DNA from: Palsa-504 sp963744005
Lineage (GTDB): Bacteria; Actinomycetota; Actinomycetes; Streptosporangiales; Streptosporangiaceae
NCBI GenBank assembly: GCA_963744005.1
Contig: CAVURU010000004.1
Span: 558,001-622,000 of the forward strand
Direction of reading: 5' to 3'
DNA length: 64,000 bases
Each line of letters begins with the position of its first letter. The stretch's first letter is position 1. The translations under genes were made by a program, and so were the position numbers. Positions 54,530 through 62,559 of the stretch are shown piece after piece. The notes beneath the pieces are model-generated. The model was not told the origin of the DNA, searched no databases, and was given only the letters and a program-made list of their open reading frames with translations.

Positions 54530-55765
54530 TCAGGCCGGCACGAACTGGCCCTTGCCCACCACGGTGATGCCGCCCGGGGACACCGTCAGCCCGCGCGCCC
54601 GGTCGTGCTCCTTGTCCACTCCGACCACCGCGCCCTCGGCGATGACCACGTTCTTGTCCAGGATGGCGTTCTGGACCAGGGCCCGGCGCCGGACATGCGC
54701 GTCGTGCAGGATGACCGCCCGGCTCACCTGGGCCTGGGCGTCGACCAGCGCGCCCGGGGCCAGCACCGAGTCGCGGACCAGCCCGCCGGAGACCACCGCC
54801 CCGCTGCTGACCAGGCTGTTGAACGCCCGGCCCTCGGTCCCGTCCTCGTGCACGAACTTGGCCGGGGGATAGGGCGGCACCTGGGTCAGCAGCGGCCACC
54901 GCCGGTTGTACAGGTTGAACGCGGGCCGCGCCGCGCACAGGTCCATGTGCGCGGCGAAGTAGGAGTCGATGGTGCCCACTTCCCGCCAGTAGCCCCGCTC
55001 GGCCGGCGCGGCCCCGGGCACCGTGTTCTCCCGGAAGTCGTAGACGTGCACGGCCCGCTGCTGCACCAGCATCGGGATGATCCCGGCCCCGATGCTGTGC
55101 CTGCTGCTCTCGTCGGCCGCGTCCTTGACCAGCGCGTCGACCAGCACGGCGGTGTCGAACACGTAGTTGCCCATCGAGACCAGCGCCTCGTCCGGCGAGC
55201 CCTGGTGCCCCGGCGGGTCGGCCGGCTTCTCCAGGAACGCCTCGATCCGGTGCCCGTCCGGGGCCGCCTGCAGCACGCCGAAGTCCGCCGCCCGCGCCCG
55301 GGGCACCGGGAGCGCGGCCACCGTGGCCCCCGCCCCCCAGGCCAGGTGCTGCTCGATCATCTGCCGCGGGTCCATCCGGTACACGTGGTCGGCGCCCGTC
55401 ACCACGACCAGGTCCGGCCGGTCGGAGTAGATCAGGTTCAGCGACTGGTAGATCGCGTCGGCCGACCCGGACTGCCAGCGCGGGCCGAGCCGCTGCTGGG
55501 CCGGGACCGGCGTCACGTAGTTGTCCAGCAGGCTGCTCAGCCGCCATGTGGTCGTGATGTGCCGGTTCAGGCTGTGGCTCTTGTACTGCGTCAGCACGCA
55601 GATGCGCTGCAGCCCGCCGTTGACCAGGTTGGAGAGCGTGAAGTCCACCACCCGGTACAGCCCGCCGAACGGGACGGCCGACGTCGCCCGGTCCGCGGTC
55701 AGCGGGCCGAGACGGGCCCCCGACCCGCCCGCCAGCACCAGGCCCAGGATCCGCTTCCTCGCCAT
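54530..55765 (-). CDS. glgC: Glucose-1-phosphate adenylyltransferase
   Basis: A 411-residue enzyme making ADP-glucose for glycogen synthesis. LGLVLAGGSGARLGPLTADRATSAVPFGG is the nucleotidyl site (usual K of RAKPAV replaced: TSAVPFG), RICVLTQYKSHSLNRHI follows, with GADHVYRMD, and a C-terminal left-handed beta-helix of hexapeptide repeats (SSGAVVSGGLVRDSVLAPGA). ATG 55765 is chosen because GGAGG lies upstream. The changed RAKPAV-like segment (RATSAVPFG) is a notable departure from canonical GlgC, so altered regulation or substrate is possible. Confidence 0.9.
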   Translation of the reverse strand: MARKRILGLVLAGGSGARLGPLTADRATSAVPFGGLYRVVDFTLSNLVNGGLQRICVLTQYKSHSLNRHITTTWRLSSLLDNYVTPVPAQQRLGPRWQSGSADAIYQSLNLIYSDRPDLVVVTGADHVYRMDPRQMIEQHLAWGAGATVAALPVPRARAADFGVLQAAPDGHRIEAFLEKPADPPGHQGSPDEALVSMGNYVFDTAVLVDALVKDAADESSRHSIGAGIIPMLVQQRAVHVYDFRENTVPGAAPAERGYWREVGTIDSYFAAHMDLCAARPAFNLYNRRWPLLTQVPPYPPAKFVHEDGTEGRAFNSLVSSGAVVSGGLVRDSVLAPGALVDAQAQVSRAVILHDAHVRRRALVQNAILDKNVVIAEGAVVGVDKEHDRARGLTVSPGGITVVGKGQFVPA

Positions 55766-55877
55766 CGCGGAGACCTCCACTCGACCAGCCTAACCAGTGC
55801 CGCATGTATCGTTAGGCGCGTCACGCCGGCCGGCTACCCCTTTCTCACCTGCTCACTCATTCCGCAGGAGGCTCGCC

Positions 55878-56519
55878 ATGCGATTCACCAAGCTCGGGCA
55901 CTCGTGCGTCCGGCTGGAAAAGGACGGCGCGGTCCTGGTCATCGACCCGGGAACGTGGAGTGACGCGCCCGAGGCCCTGGCCGGCGCGGCCGCCGTCCTG
56001 GTCACCCACGAGCACCCGGACCACCTGGACGCCGACGCCGTGCGCGCCGCCTTGTCCAGCGACCCGGGCGTGACGCTGTGGGCCAACCAGTCGATCTGCG
56101 CCCAGTTCGCCGAGTTCGGCGACCGGGTGCACGAGGTCGGGCACGGCGACGCGCTGGAGGTGGCCGGTTTCGACGTGCACGTCTACGGCGTCGATCACGC
56201 GCTCATCCACCCGGACATCCCGCTGGTCGTCAACACCGGATTCAGCATCGACGGCGACCTGTTCCACCCCGGTGACTCGTTCACCATCCCCGAGGACCCG
56301 GTCTCCACCCTGCTGGTGCCGCTCGGCGCCCCGTGGGAGAAGGCCGCGGAGATGATCGAGTACTTCCGCGCCGTCGGGCCCGCCCGCGGCTACGCCATCC
56401 ACGACGGGATCCTGAACGACAACGGACTGGGCCTGTACGGCCGGATGCTGACCCTGGCCGCCGCCCCCAGCGGCGCCACCGTGGCCCGGCTCGAGCCCGG
56501 CACCACGCTGGACCTGTAA
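55878..56519 (+). CDS. MBL-fold metallo-hydrolase
   Basis: A 213-residue UlaG/YvcN-like metallo-beta-lactamase-fold protein: HSCVRLEKDGAVLVIDPG, VTHEHPDHLDAD (HxHxDH motif), GVDHALI and FHPGDSFTIP with further metal ligands. ATG 55878 follows GCAGGAGG. Family members hydrolyse lactones or phosphodiesters; the substrate here is unknown. Monocistronic, with a short gap to hisS on the other strand. Confidence 0.9.
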   Translation: MRFTKLGHSCVRLEKDGAVLVIDPGTWSDAPEALAGAAAVLVTHEHPDHLDADAVRAALSSDPGVTLWANQSICAQFAEFGDRVHEVGHGDALEVAGFDVHVYGVDHALIHPDIPLVVNTGFSIDGDLFHPGDSFTIPEDPVSTLLVPLGAPWEKAAEMIEYFRAVGPARGYAIHDGILNDNGLGLYGRMLTLAAAPSGATVARLEPGTTLDL

Positions 56520-56544
56520 GCGCCCAGCCGCTGATAACCGGCCG

Positions 56545-57829
56545 CTAGGAACCCAGCGCCCGCAGCTCGCCGCGCACCACCGCGCCGTCGGTCAGCGACA
56601 CCACCACGAACGCGCTGAACCCGGCGGCCTCCAGCCGGCCGAGCTGCGCCCCGAACTTCCCGCTCCGGCGCACCGTCTCGACCACGCGCCCGGGACCGAA
56701 TTCGGCTCGCAGCTCCCGGGCCGCGGCCAGCGCGGCCGCCACCGGGACGCCCGGCTCGACCAGCACCGCCACCGCGTCCCGCGCCGGGCGCCGGGCCAGC
56801 AGGTCCACGATCCGCTCGAACCCGATGGAGAACCCGCAGGCCGGCACGTCCCGGCCGAGCGAGCGCCCGATCAGCTTGTCGTAGCGTCCGCCGCCGGCCA
56901 CCGAGCCGCTCATGTCCGGGTGGCTGATCTCGAACACCTGCCCGGTGTAGTAGCCCATGCCGCGCACCAGGGTCGGGTCGAACTGCCAGCTCAGCTCCCG
57001 CGCCGCGGCCAGCTGGTCGAGGCTGGCCGCGGTGGCCACCAGGTCCTCGATGGCCGCCTCGGGCATGCCGGGCACCGCCTCGGCCAGCGCCCCGGCCAGC
57101 TTGTCGGCCGTCCGGCCCTCCAGCCCGCGGATCTTCTCCTCCACCCCGGCCACCTGGTCCGCGGACAGGCCCAGGGTGGCCAGCTCGGCGCGCACCCCGT
57201 CCCAGCCGATCTTGTCCAGCTTGTCCAGCGTGATGAAGAAGGCGGCCTGCTGGCTTCCCGGGACGCCGGTATCGGCGGCCAGCGCCAGCCAGAACCGCCG
57301 GTCGGACAGCCGGATCGTGGTGCCGGTCAGCCCGATGGCGGCCAGCGCCTCGCTGGTGGCCTCGATCAGCTCCGCCTCGGCCAGCACCGACGCCTCGCCG
57401 ATCATGTCGATGTCGCACTGGTAGAACTGCCGGTAGCGGCCCTTCTGCGGCCGTTCGGCCCGCCACACCGGACCGACCTGGAACGAACGGAACGGGGTCG
57501 GGAGCGCCGCGTGATTGTGCCCGTAGAACCTGGTCAAGCGGGACCGTGAGGTCATAGCGCAGCCCGAGGTCGACCAGCTCGCGCAGCGGCGTGCCCGCCG
57601 CCACCTCCGGCGGCAGCCCGCGGCGCAGCACCTGGTACACGAGCTTCTCGTTGTCCGCGCCCTCGCCGCTGCTCAGCCGGCCGATGTCTTCCAGCGCCGG
57701 GGTTTCGATCCGCTGGTAGCCGAACTGCCGGTACACCGCCGCGATCGACTCCAGCACATGGTCGCGGACCGCGACGTCAGCGGGCAGCAGATCCCGCATT
57801 CCCCGGGCCGGGCTGTTGTCGATCTTCAT
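56545..57829 (-). pseudogene. hisS: Histidine--tRNA ligase, frameshifted (probable sequence error)
   Basis: A class II synthetase of about 427 residues that charges tRNA-His. The N-terminus MKIDNSPARGMRDLLPADVAVR and LGLRYDLTVPL are in one frame, followed by TRFYGHNHAALPTPFR, RAERPQKGRYRQFYQCDIDMIG (motif 2) and GMGYYTGQVFE, GGGRYDKLIG (HisRS signatures) in another. One extra T near 57537 separates them; deletion restores VPLTRFYG. All catalytic motifs are intact, and the gene should be essential, so this is much more likely a sequence error than a pseudogene. ATG 57829 fits the family. Confidence 0.9.
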
Positions 57830-57940
57830 GGCCTCAATGGTACGGGCCCGGCCGCCCTGCCACCCCGGCTCTGCCGCTCGCGGCCCCGCCGCGCTACGGT
57901 GAAACGAGAACGAGTTGGGCAATCGAAGGGGGTACATCCG

Positions 57941-58126
57941 ATGCCAGACTTCATGGACCAAGCCAAGAAGCTCGCCGGCGAGCACGAGGACCTCGTGGAC
58001 AAGGGCCTGGACCGGGCCGAGCAAGAGGCTGAGGAAAGAACCGGCAACAAATACAACGACCAGATCAAGCAGGGCGAGGAGAAGGCCGAGGGCTTCCTCG
58101 GCGTCGACCCGAACGCCAACCAGTAG
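57941..58126 (+). CDS. MT0933/Rv0909-like small protein (antitoxin family)
   Basis: A 61-residue charged helical protein: MPDFMDQAKKLAGEHEDLVDKG and ERTGNKYNDQIKQGEEKAEGFLG, matching the MT0933-type family often called antitoxin. No toxin gene lies beside it, so the antitoxin name may be only by homology. ATG 57941 follows AAGGGGG. A strong hairpin follows the gene. Confidence 0.85.
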   Translation: MPDFMDQAKKLAGEHEDLVDKGLDRAEQEAEERTGNKYNDQIKQGEEKAEGFLGVDPNANQ

Positions 58127-58136
58127 CACCCGTCCT

Positions 58137-58169
58137 GAACGGGGCGCCGCAGACTGCGGCGCCCCGTTC
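58137..58169. terminator. Strong hairpin after the MT0933-like gene
   Basis: Perfect 16-bp inverted repeat (58137-58152, 58154-58169). The GC-rich stem has no U-run. Likely terminator. Confidence 0.75.
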
Positions 58170-58194
58170 GGCGTTCGGAGCCGGTGTTGGCCCT

Positions 58195-58522
58195 GTGCAG
58201 AACCTGCTGTCCGCCATCGGCGGCGCCCCGCACCTGTCCCGGCCGAACTTCCCGCAGCCCGCGGCCCACTACCCGGGCCGGCGTCGACCTGGCCCTGCTG
58301 CCCTTCGGCGAGACCGCGCTGCGGCACTTCATGTTCCTGGAGCGGCCCGAGGGCATGGACCTCGACGACGCCGAAGGGCTGGCCGCCGCCGGCCGGGCCG
58401 CCCCGGCCATGGCGCCTGGCGATATCGTCCCCCGGGGCCAGGATTTCAAGACGGCTGAGATCGCCCGCGCCCTGGAGGCCCGCATTCCGTCCCGTGACGT
58501 CCGGTCTGAGGCCTCCGGATGA
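58195..58522 (+). pseudogene. Remnant of a ferritin-like/VioB-type protein
   Basis: The text NLLSAIGGAPHLSRPNFP is in one frame and VDLALLPFGETALRHFMFLERPEGMDLDDAEG in the next. Both match the ferritin-like domain found in VioB-related iminophenylpyruvate dimer synthases, but the N-terminus and most of the C-terminus are missing. Unlike the other frameshifted genes, the ends are missing here, so true decay is likely. Start near 58195 is nominal. Confidence 0.7.
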
Positions 58523-58609
58523 GCCCGGACATGACGCTGCCCGGCCCCCAGGGGAGGGACCGGGCAGCGCGGATACCGTGACCCAGCCGGGCTACGGCAC
58601 GATGCGCGA

Positions 58610-58673
58610 GATCAATGCTGGATCAGATCAGTGCTGGATCAGATCAGTGCTGGATCTGGTCAGTGGTGGATCT
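58610..58673. repeat. Four-copy 16-bp tandem repeat at the 3' end of the secreted-protein gene
   Basis: Units of GATCAGTGCTGGATCA-type sequence at 58610, 58626, 58642 and 58658. The last copy overlaps the TGA stop of the - strand gene at 58660-58662, and each copy carries TGA in a new frame on that strand. Confidence 0.92.
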
Positions 58674-59409
58674 GGCTCAGCAGGTCGATGATCGGCGCCG
58701 ACGTGCCGGTCAGCGCGGCGTTCTGGCCCGCGCCGTTGACCGCCGGGCTCCAGCCCGGACCGGATCCGCCCGGTCCTCCGGACGTGCTCTGCAGGAAGTG
58801 GATCAGCTTGTTGACCAGTGCCGTCGACTTGGTCTGGATCTGGGCCGTGGTCAGGCCCGAGTTCTGCAGTTTCCCGATCTCCCGGGCCGTCTCGTTGGCC
58901 TCCAGCGTGACGAGCGCGCTCACGAACGACGGGTTGCTCGTGGCGTACACGATCTGGAAGGCCTCGGCCAGGCTGTTGCAGGTTGTGCAGGCGGCCGTGT
59001 TACCCAGCGCCGAGTCATTCGCGGTCAGCTGGGCCAGCGTCTTCTTGGACACCAGCACGACCTGGAACGCAATCCCGACGGCTCCGCAATGGCTGCACGC
59101 GCTGACATCGGCCTCGGCGTAATTATTGGCCGTGACCAGCGGGGCCTTGCTATTCCACAACTTGTACTTGAGCGTAAACGGGGTTTTCCCGCTCTTCGTG
59201 TCGGTGACCTTAATTGAATTGTCGTATTCGGCCGTCTGGGTGCCCGTGGGCGGGTTGACCGTGACGTTGACGTACTGGATGGACTCGCCGGTCGCGGTGG
59301 GTGCCGGGGCCGCTGACGCAGCAGCAGGGAAGGCGAGCGGCACGATGGCCGCCAATGCCGCAACCCCCCAGCGAAGCCGCCGTGCTCCACCCCTATTTTT
59401 AGTAGGCAT
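58660..59409 (-). CDS. Secreted protein of unknown function with two CxxC motifs
   Basis: A 249-residue protein with a Sec-type signal peptide (RRLRWGVAALAAIVPLAFPAAASA) and a beta-rich part (QYVNVTVNPPTGTQTAEYDN; SGKTPFTLKYKLWNSKAP). ACSHCGAVGIAFQVVLVS and ACTTCNSLAEAFQIVYAT are two internal copies of one CxxC-containing motif. The tail is glycine-rich. I do not recognise the family. It lies 144 bases downstream of the M50-type protease gene on the same strand and may belong to that locus. Confidence 0.72.
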   Translation of the reverse strand: MPTKNRGGARRLRWGVAALAAIVPLAFPAAASAAPAPTATGESIQYVNVTVNPPTGTQTAEYDNSIKVTDTKSGKTPFTLKYKLWNSKAPLVTANNYAEADVSACSHCGAVGIAFQVVLVSKKTLAQLTANDSALGNTAACTTCNSLAEAFQIVYATSNPSFVSALVTLEANETAREIGKLQNSGLTTAQIQTKSTALVNKLIHFLQSTSGGPGGSGPGWSPAVNGAGQNAALTGTSAPIIDLLSQIHH

Positions 59410-59553
59410 AATTTAATCTCCCCTTCTGGATCGCGGACAACGTACCACAGGCAAAGAACCGGTTGGCGGGACATTAGGTAACTGTGCCGAATGCATTCTT
59501 GGCCGATAAAGGCCCTCCTAATTTTGCTTATCCCAATTCTTCTTATGAAGCGT

Positions 59554-61551
59554 TTAATCCAGGCCCGAGCTGGCCTCCGAGGGCGGGGACTGAACCGGCG
59601 GTGGCCCCGGCGTCCCGGACGACGGCGTGGCTGACGGACTGGACGAGGCCGTGCCGGACGGGCTGGCCGACACCGTCGGCTTGGCCGACGCGGACGGCCG
59701 GGCTGTCGGCTTGGCCGACGCGGTCGCCTTGGCCGATGTCCGGGGCCGGGCCGACGCGGAGGGCGACGGCGAGGCCAGCATCCGCACCGGGCCCGCCGAC
59801 CGCTCGCCGGCCTCAGCCTGATGGCGGGCGCGATGCCGGCGGCGGGCCGCCTGCCGCGTGCCGGGCGCCGCGGGCGGCGACACGTCCCGGCCGAGCAACT
59901 GGGTCGGCCACGGCGAGCTGTCGCTGTCGGCCGCCGCCAGCGCGATCGGCACGGGTGAGACGGACGGCGCGGCGGACAGCTCCGGTGCGGCCGCCGCGAC
60001 GGCCGGGTGCTGGCTCGGCATGGGCAGCACCCCCCACGCAGCGGCCAGCCCGGCCGCGGCCGCCAGCGCCGCCGCGGCCAGCGGAGCCCGCAGCAGCGGG
60101 TGACTGCGGGCGGCCGCCCTCCCCGCGCGGAACGCGGTCCGCCCGCTCTGCAGCAGGACGTAACACAGCCCGACGGCCGGGAAGACGGCCAGCACCAGCG
60201 AGATGACGCTGACCAGCCCGGCCGCCACCTGGCCCCGGCCGAACTGCGCGGTGATCGCGGTGGCCTGCGCCTGCACCGTCTGCGCGAACACCGCGTACAG
60301 CCGGGGGATGCCCAGCAGGAGCAGCACCAGCTCGCCGCCCAGCAGCGGGACGATCACCAGCACCCATGCGGTGAGGGCGATCCGCGATCCCCGCCGCAGC
60401 GCGCCCACCCGCGGATCGGCGGGCTGTCCGGGGATCAGGCTGCGCAGCACCGGGCCGATCTGCCGGAACAGGTCCGGCACCCCGACCAGGTCGGTCAGGA
60501 TGAAGTACCCGTCGAGCCGCAGCGAGGGCAGCAGCTGCTGCGCCAGCTCCACCTGGACCAGCAGCACCGTCGCGGCCAGCGGCAGGTAGCCGGTTCCCCG
60601 GTAGGCCCCGGCCAGGGCGACCGCGAAGACCGCGTTGAAATAGACCCCGCCCAGGTCCGTGCGGATCCGGCCCGCCCGACCCAGCCGGTAGGAGTCGGTG
60701 ACGTTGGTGAACAGGGCGGGCCAGAGCACGTACAGGCCCATCCCGATCCGCCCCGGGCGCGCTCCGCCGTACCGGCACGCGGCCGCGTGCCCGCACTCGT
60801 GGAAGACCATTGACACCACCGACAGCCCGAGCACGACCAGCAGCAGCAACGGGCGGGCCAGGACCTCGTGGAAGGAGGCCAGCAGCACGCCGGAGCGCAG
60901 CAGCCACACGTCCGCCCCGGCCAGCGCGGCCAGCATCACGGCCACCACCGGCGGCAGGAACAGCGGGCCGAACAGCCGTGCCATCACCTGCACGCCGTTC
61001 TCGCCGATCAGTGTCCCGCGCAGCCGCAACGTCAGCAGGGCAGCGTCTGGGGCAGCGGCCGGCGTCGCGGCGTCTGGTGCGTCGCCTCCGCCCGCGACCA
61101 GCCCGAGCGGGATGAGCTTGTTCTCCAGCAGGTACTCGACGTTGCCTGCGCTGACCGTCTTGCCGAACTCCACGCTGGCCCGCGTGGCGATCTCGCCGGC
61201 CGTCCGGGTCCCGTCCACCCCCGACAGCACCAGCCACAGCAGCCGGGACAGCTGCACGACCTGCCCGGCCGTGTTCCGGGCCAGGAAGGTCACCTGGGTC
61301 AGGCCCGACCCCTGGTATTCACCGACCAGTTCGACGCCGGCACCGAGCACGGGCACCGCGGCGGCACCGGCGCCGGCAGGCGCCGGTGCGTCCGCCGGGC
61401 CGTCCGCGGTGATCCGCGGGAACTCCAGCGTGGCCAGGTCGTCGTCCATCACGGCGTCGATCATCGCGTCGGTCGGCCGGGGGAACTCGACCGTCGCATC
61501 ATCCTGCGGCCCGGCCTGTCCGGCGGGATGATCTGGTCCGGCGTACGGCAT
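59554..61551 (-). CDS. Membrane M50-type metalloprotease with PqqD-like N-terminal domain
   Basis: A 665-residue protein. Residues 75-155 (EYQGSGLTQVTFLARNTAGQ, then LSRLLWLVLSGVDGTRTAGEIATRAS) resemble the PqqD/RRE winged helix that binds RiPP leader peptides. Several membrane helices surround HECGHAAAC (251-255, HExxH zinc site) and LRLDGYFILTDLVG (the third-ligand region of M50 proteases). The C-terminal 100 residues are Ser/Ala/Pro/Lys-rich repeats of ASAKPT type, probably outside the cell. It lies just downstream of two precursor-like peptide genes, so leader cleavage or peptide export is the obvious role. ATG at 61551 (MPYAGPDHPAGQ). Confidence 0.78.
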   Translation of the reverse strand: MPYAGPDHPAGQAGPQDDATVEFPRPTDAMIDAVMDDDLATLEFPRITADGPADAPAPAGAGAAAVPVLGAGVELVGEYQGSGLTQVTFLARNTAGQVVQLSRLLWLVLSGVDGTRTAGEIATRASVEFGKTVSAGNVEYLLENKLIPLGLVAGGGDAPDAATPAAAPDAALLTLRLRGTLIGENGVQVMARLFGPLFLPPVVAVMLAALAGADVWLLRSGVLLASFHEVLARPLLLLVVLGLSVVSMVFHECGHAAACRYGGARPGRIGMGLYVLWPALFTNVTDSYRLGRAGRIRTDLGGVYFNAVFAVALAGAYRGTGYLPLAATVLLVQVELAQQLLPSLRLDGYFILTDLVGVPDLFRQIGPVLRSLIPGQPADPRVGALRRGSRIALTAWVLVIVPLLGGELVLLLLGIPRLYAVFAQTVQAQATAITAQFGRGQVAAGLVSVISLVLAVFPAVGLCYVLLQSGRTAFRAGRAAARSHPLLRAPLAAAALAAAAGLAAAWGVLPMPSQHPAVAAAAPELSAAPSVSPVPIALAAADSDSSPWPTQLLGRDVSPPAAPGTRQAARRRHRARHQAEAGERSAGPVRMLASPSPSASARPRTSAKATASAKPTARPSASAKPTVSASPSGTASSSPSATPSSGTPGPPPVQSPPSEASSGLD

Positions 61552-61602
61552 GACCCGCTCTCCCCAATCTTGCCCGGCCGTTCTTGTCCGGCGTCCTGAG
61601 CG

Positions 61603-61640
61603 CCTGACGGGGACCGCCCGTAGGAGCGGTCCCCGTCAGG
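61603..61640. terminator. Hairpin between precursor and protease genes
   Basis: Perfect 15-bp inverted repeat (61603-61617, 61626-61640) with an 8-base loop, no U-run on the - strand. It could be an attenuator giving much more precursor than protease mRNA, as in many RiPP operons. Confidence 0.75.
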
Positions 61641-61677
61641 TTTCCTGCAGGTGCACCCGGAGGGTGCCTGGCGTATC

Positions 61678-61866
61678 TCAGCCGATGATCGACACGTTGG
61701 TCGCGTGCGCGGAGTTGAAGACGCCGGCCCCGGCCACCGCCACCGCGGTCTGGTGCACGGTCACGTGGTTGAAACCGCCGACGACGCCGTTGAGGAAGAG
61801 CGTCTCCCGCTCCGGGAGCAGCTCGGCGTGCTCGGTCTCCAGCTCGAGAATGCTGAGTTCAGACAT
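61678..61866 (-). CDS. RiPP precursor-like peptide 1
   Basis: A 62-residue peptide with the plan leader-core. The shared leader (MSELSILELETEH, AELLPERETLFLN) is acidic. The core begins near GVVGG and alternates small and hydrophobic residues with Asn, His and Thr (NHVTVHQTA; NSAHATN; ends VSIIG). GAAGGAGAAAT precedes the ATG. It is 82 per cent identical to its neighbour. It contains no Cys or Ser-Cys patterns, so lanthipeptide-type cross-links are unlikely. Confidence 0.8.
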   Translation of the reverse strand: MSELSILELETEHAELLPERETLFLNGVVGGFNHVTVHQTAVAVAGAGVFNSAHATNVSIIG

Positions 61867-61880
61867 CGTGATTTCTCCTT

Positions 61881-62069
61881 CTACCCAATGACCGAGATGT
61901 TGGTCGCGTGCGCCGAGTTGACGAAGCCAAAGCCGGCCGCCGCAAAAGCGGTCTGGTGCACGGTCACGTGGTTGCCGAAGCCGACCACGCCGTTGAGGAA
62001 GAGCGTCTCCCGCTCGGGAAGCAGCTCGGCGCTCTCGTTCTCCAGCTCCAGGATGCTGAGTTCAGACAT
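61881..62069 (-). CDS. RiPP precursor-like peptide 2
   Basis: A 62-residue paralogue of the peptide at 61678, 51 of 62 residues the same. Differences are concentrated in the second half (GF/FG swap before NHVTVHQTA, and V/F exchanges in the AAGFGFVNS stretch), while the leader is nearly constant. AAGAAGGAGAAATG is its ribosome site. It is the first gene of the operon, 14 bases ahead of peptide 1. Confidence 0.8.
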   Translation of the reverse strand: MSELSILELENESAELLPERETLFLNGVVGFGNHVTVHQTAFAAAGFGFVNSAHATNISVIG

Positions 62070-62171
62070 GACATTTCTCCTTCTTTTAGTCTGGTTATTG
62101 AGAAAGGCCTCGCTGCGGTTATCGCAATGATTGTGATATTGGCGGGCCGCGCCATGCCTCCCTAAAGCCGC

Positions 62172-62224
62172 GAATCTTGTCCGCAGCGTAAGAAAGCTAT
62201 CAAGGCCTAGATTCTGTCCGCAAC
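62172..62224. promoter_or_regulatory. Direct repeats upstream of the precursor genes
   Basis: GAATCTTGTCCGCAG (62172-62186) and GATTCTGTCCGCAAC (62210-62224) share TGTCCGCA 37 bases apart, in a region AT-rich on its upstream side. They are candidate sites for the LuxR-type regulator encoded nearby. Confidence 0.5.
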
Positions 62225-62304
62225 CCTAATTCACAGTAGGGCGTCTTTAAATATGCATACATAAATCATGAATGACTGTTCACCCGACAATAGCGGCGGG
62301 AATT

Positions 62305-62559
62305 TCATCGCCTCGGGCGTCCCCGCCGGGGCTGGCTCTGCCCTTTCGGGCTGCCCAGCAATTCGACCAGGTCGGCCGGGCTCGTCATGGCCATGAGCTG
62401 TTCCATGGCGTGCCGGACCACGGCGCTGGCCGAGACATCGAGATCCTGGCTGATGGCCATGGACCGCGCCTGGCGCAGGAACTCGTCGATCCCCGGAGTC
62501 AGGTAGACCTGCACGAGCCGGAGCCGGGAGGCGCCCGCCGCCTGCGACGTGCTAGTCAT
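62305..62559 (-). CDS. Small ribbon-helix-helix-like protein
   Basis: An 84-residue basic-tailed protein: RLVQVYLTPGIDEFLRQARSMAISQDLDVSASAVVRHAMEQLMAM has the strand-helix-helix order of ribbon-helix-helix repressors. The tail is Arg/Pro-rich. It overlaps the upstream LuxR-type gene by eight bases, so the two are coupled and probably regulate the peptide operon that follows. Confidence 0.65.
   Translation of the reverse strand: MTSTSQAAGASRLRLVQVYLTPGIDEFLRQARSMAISQDLDVSASAVVRHAMEQLMAMTSPADLVELLGSPKGQSQPRRGRPRR

Noticed and set aside
59554..62069. Daptide identity for the peptide locus.
   Set aside because: Precursors end in Gly instead of Thr and the daptide dehydrogenase, aminotransferase and methyltransferase genes are absent.
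61964..62155. A - strand frame overlapping precursor gene 2 (MARPANITIIAITAARPF).
   Set aside because: Overlaps the well-supported precursor in another frame and has no ribosome site.
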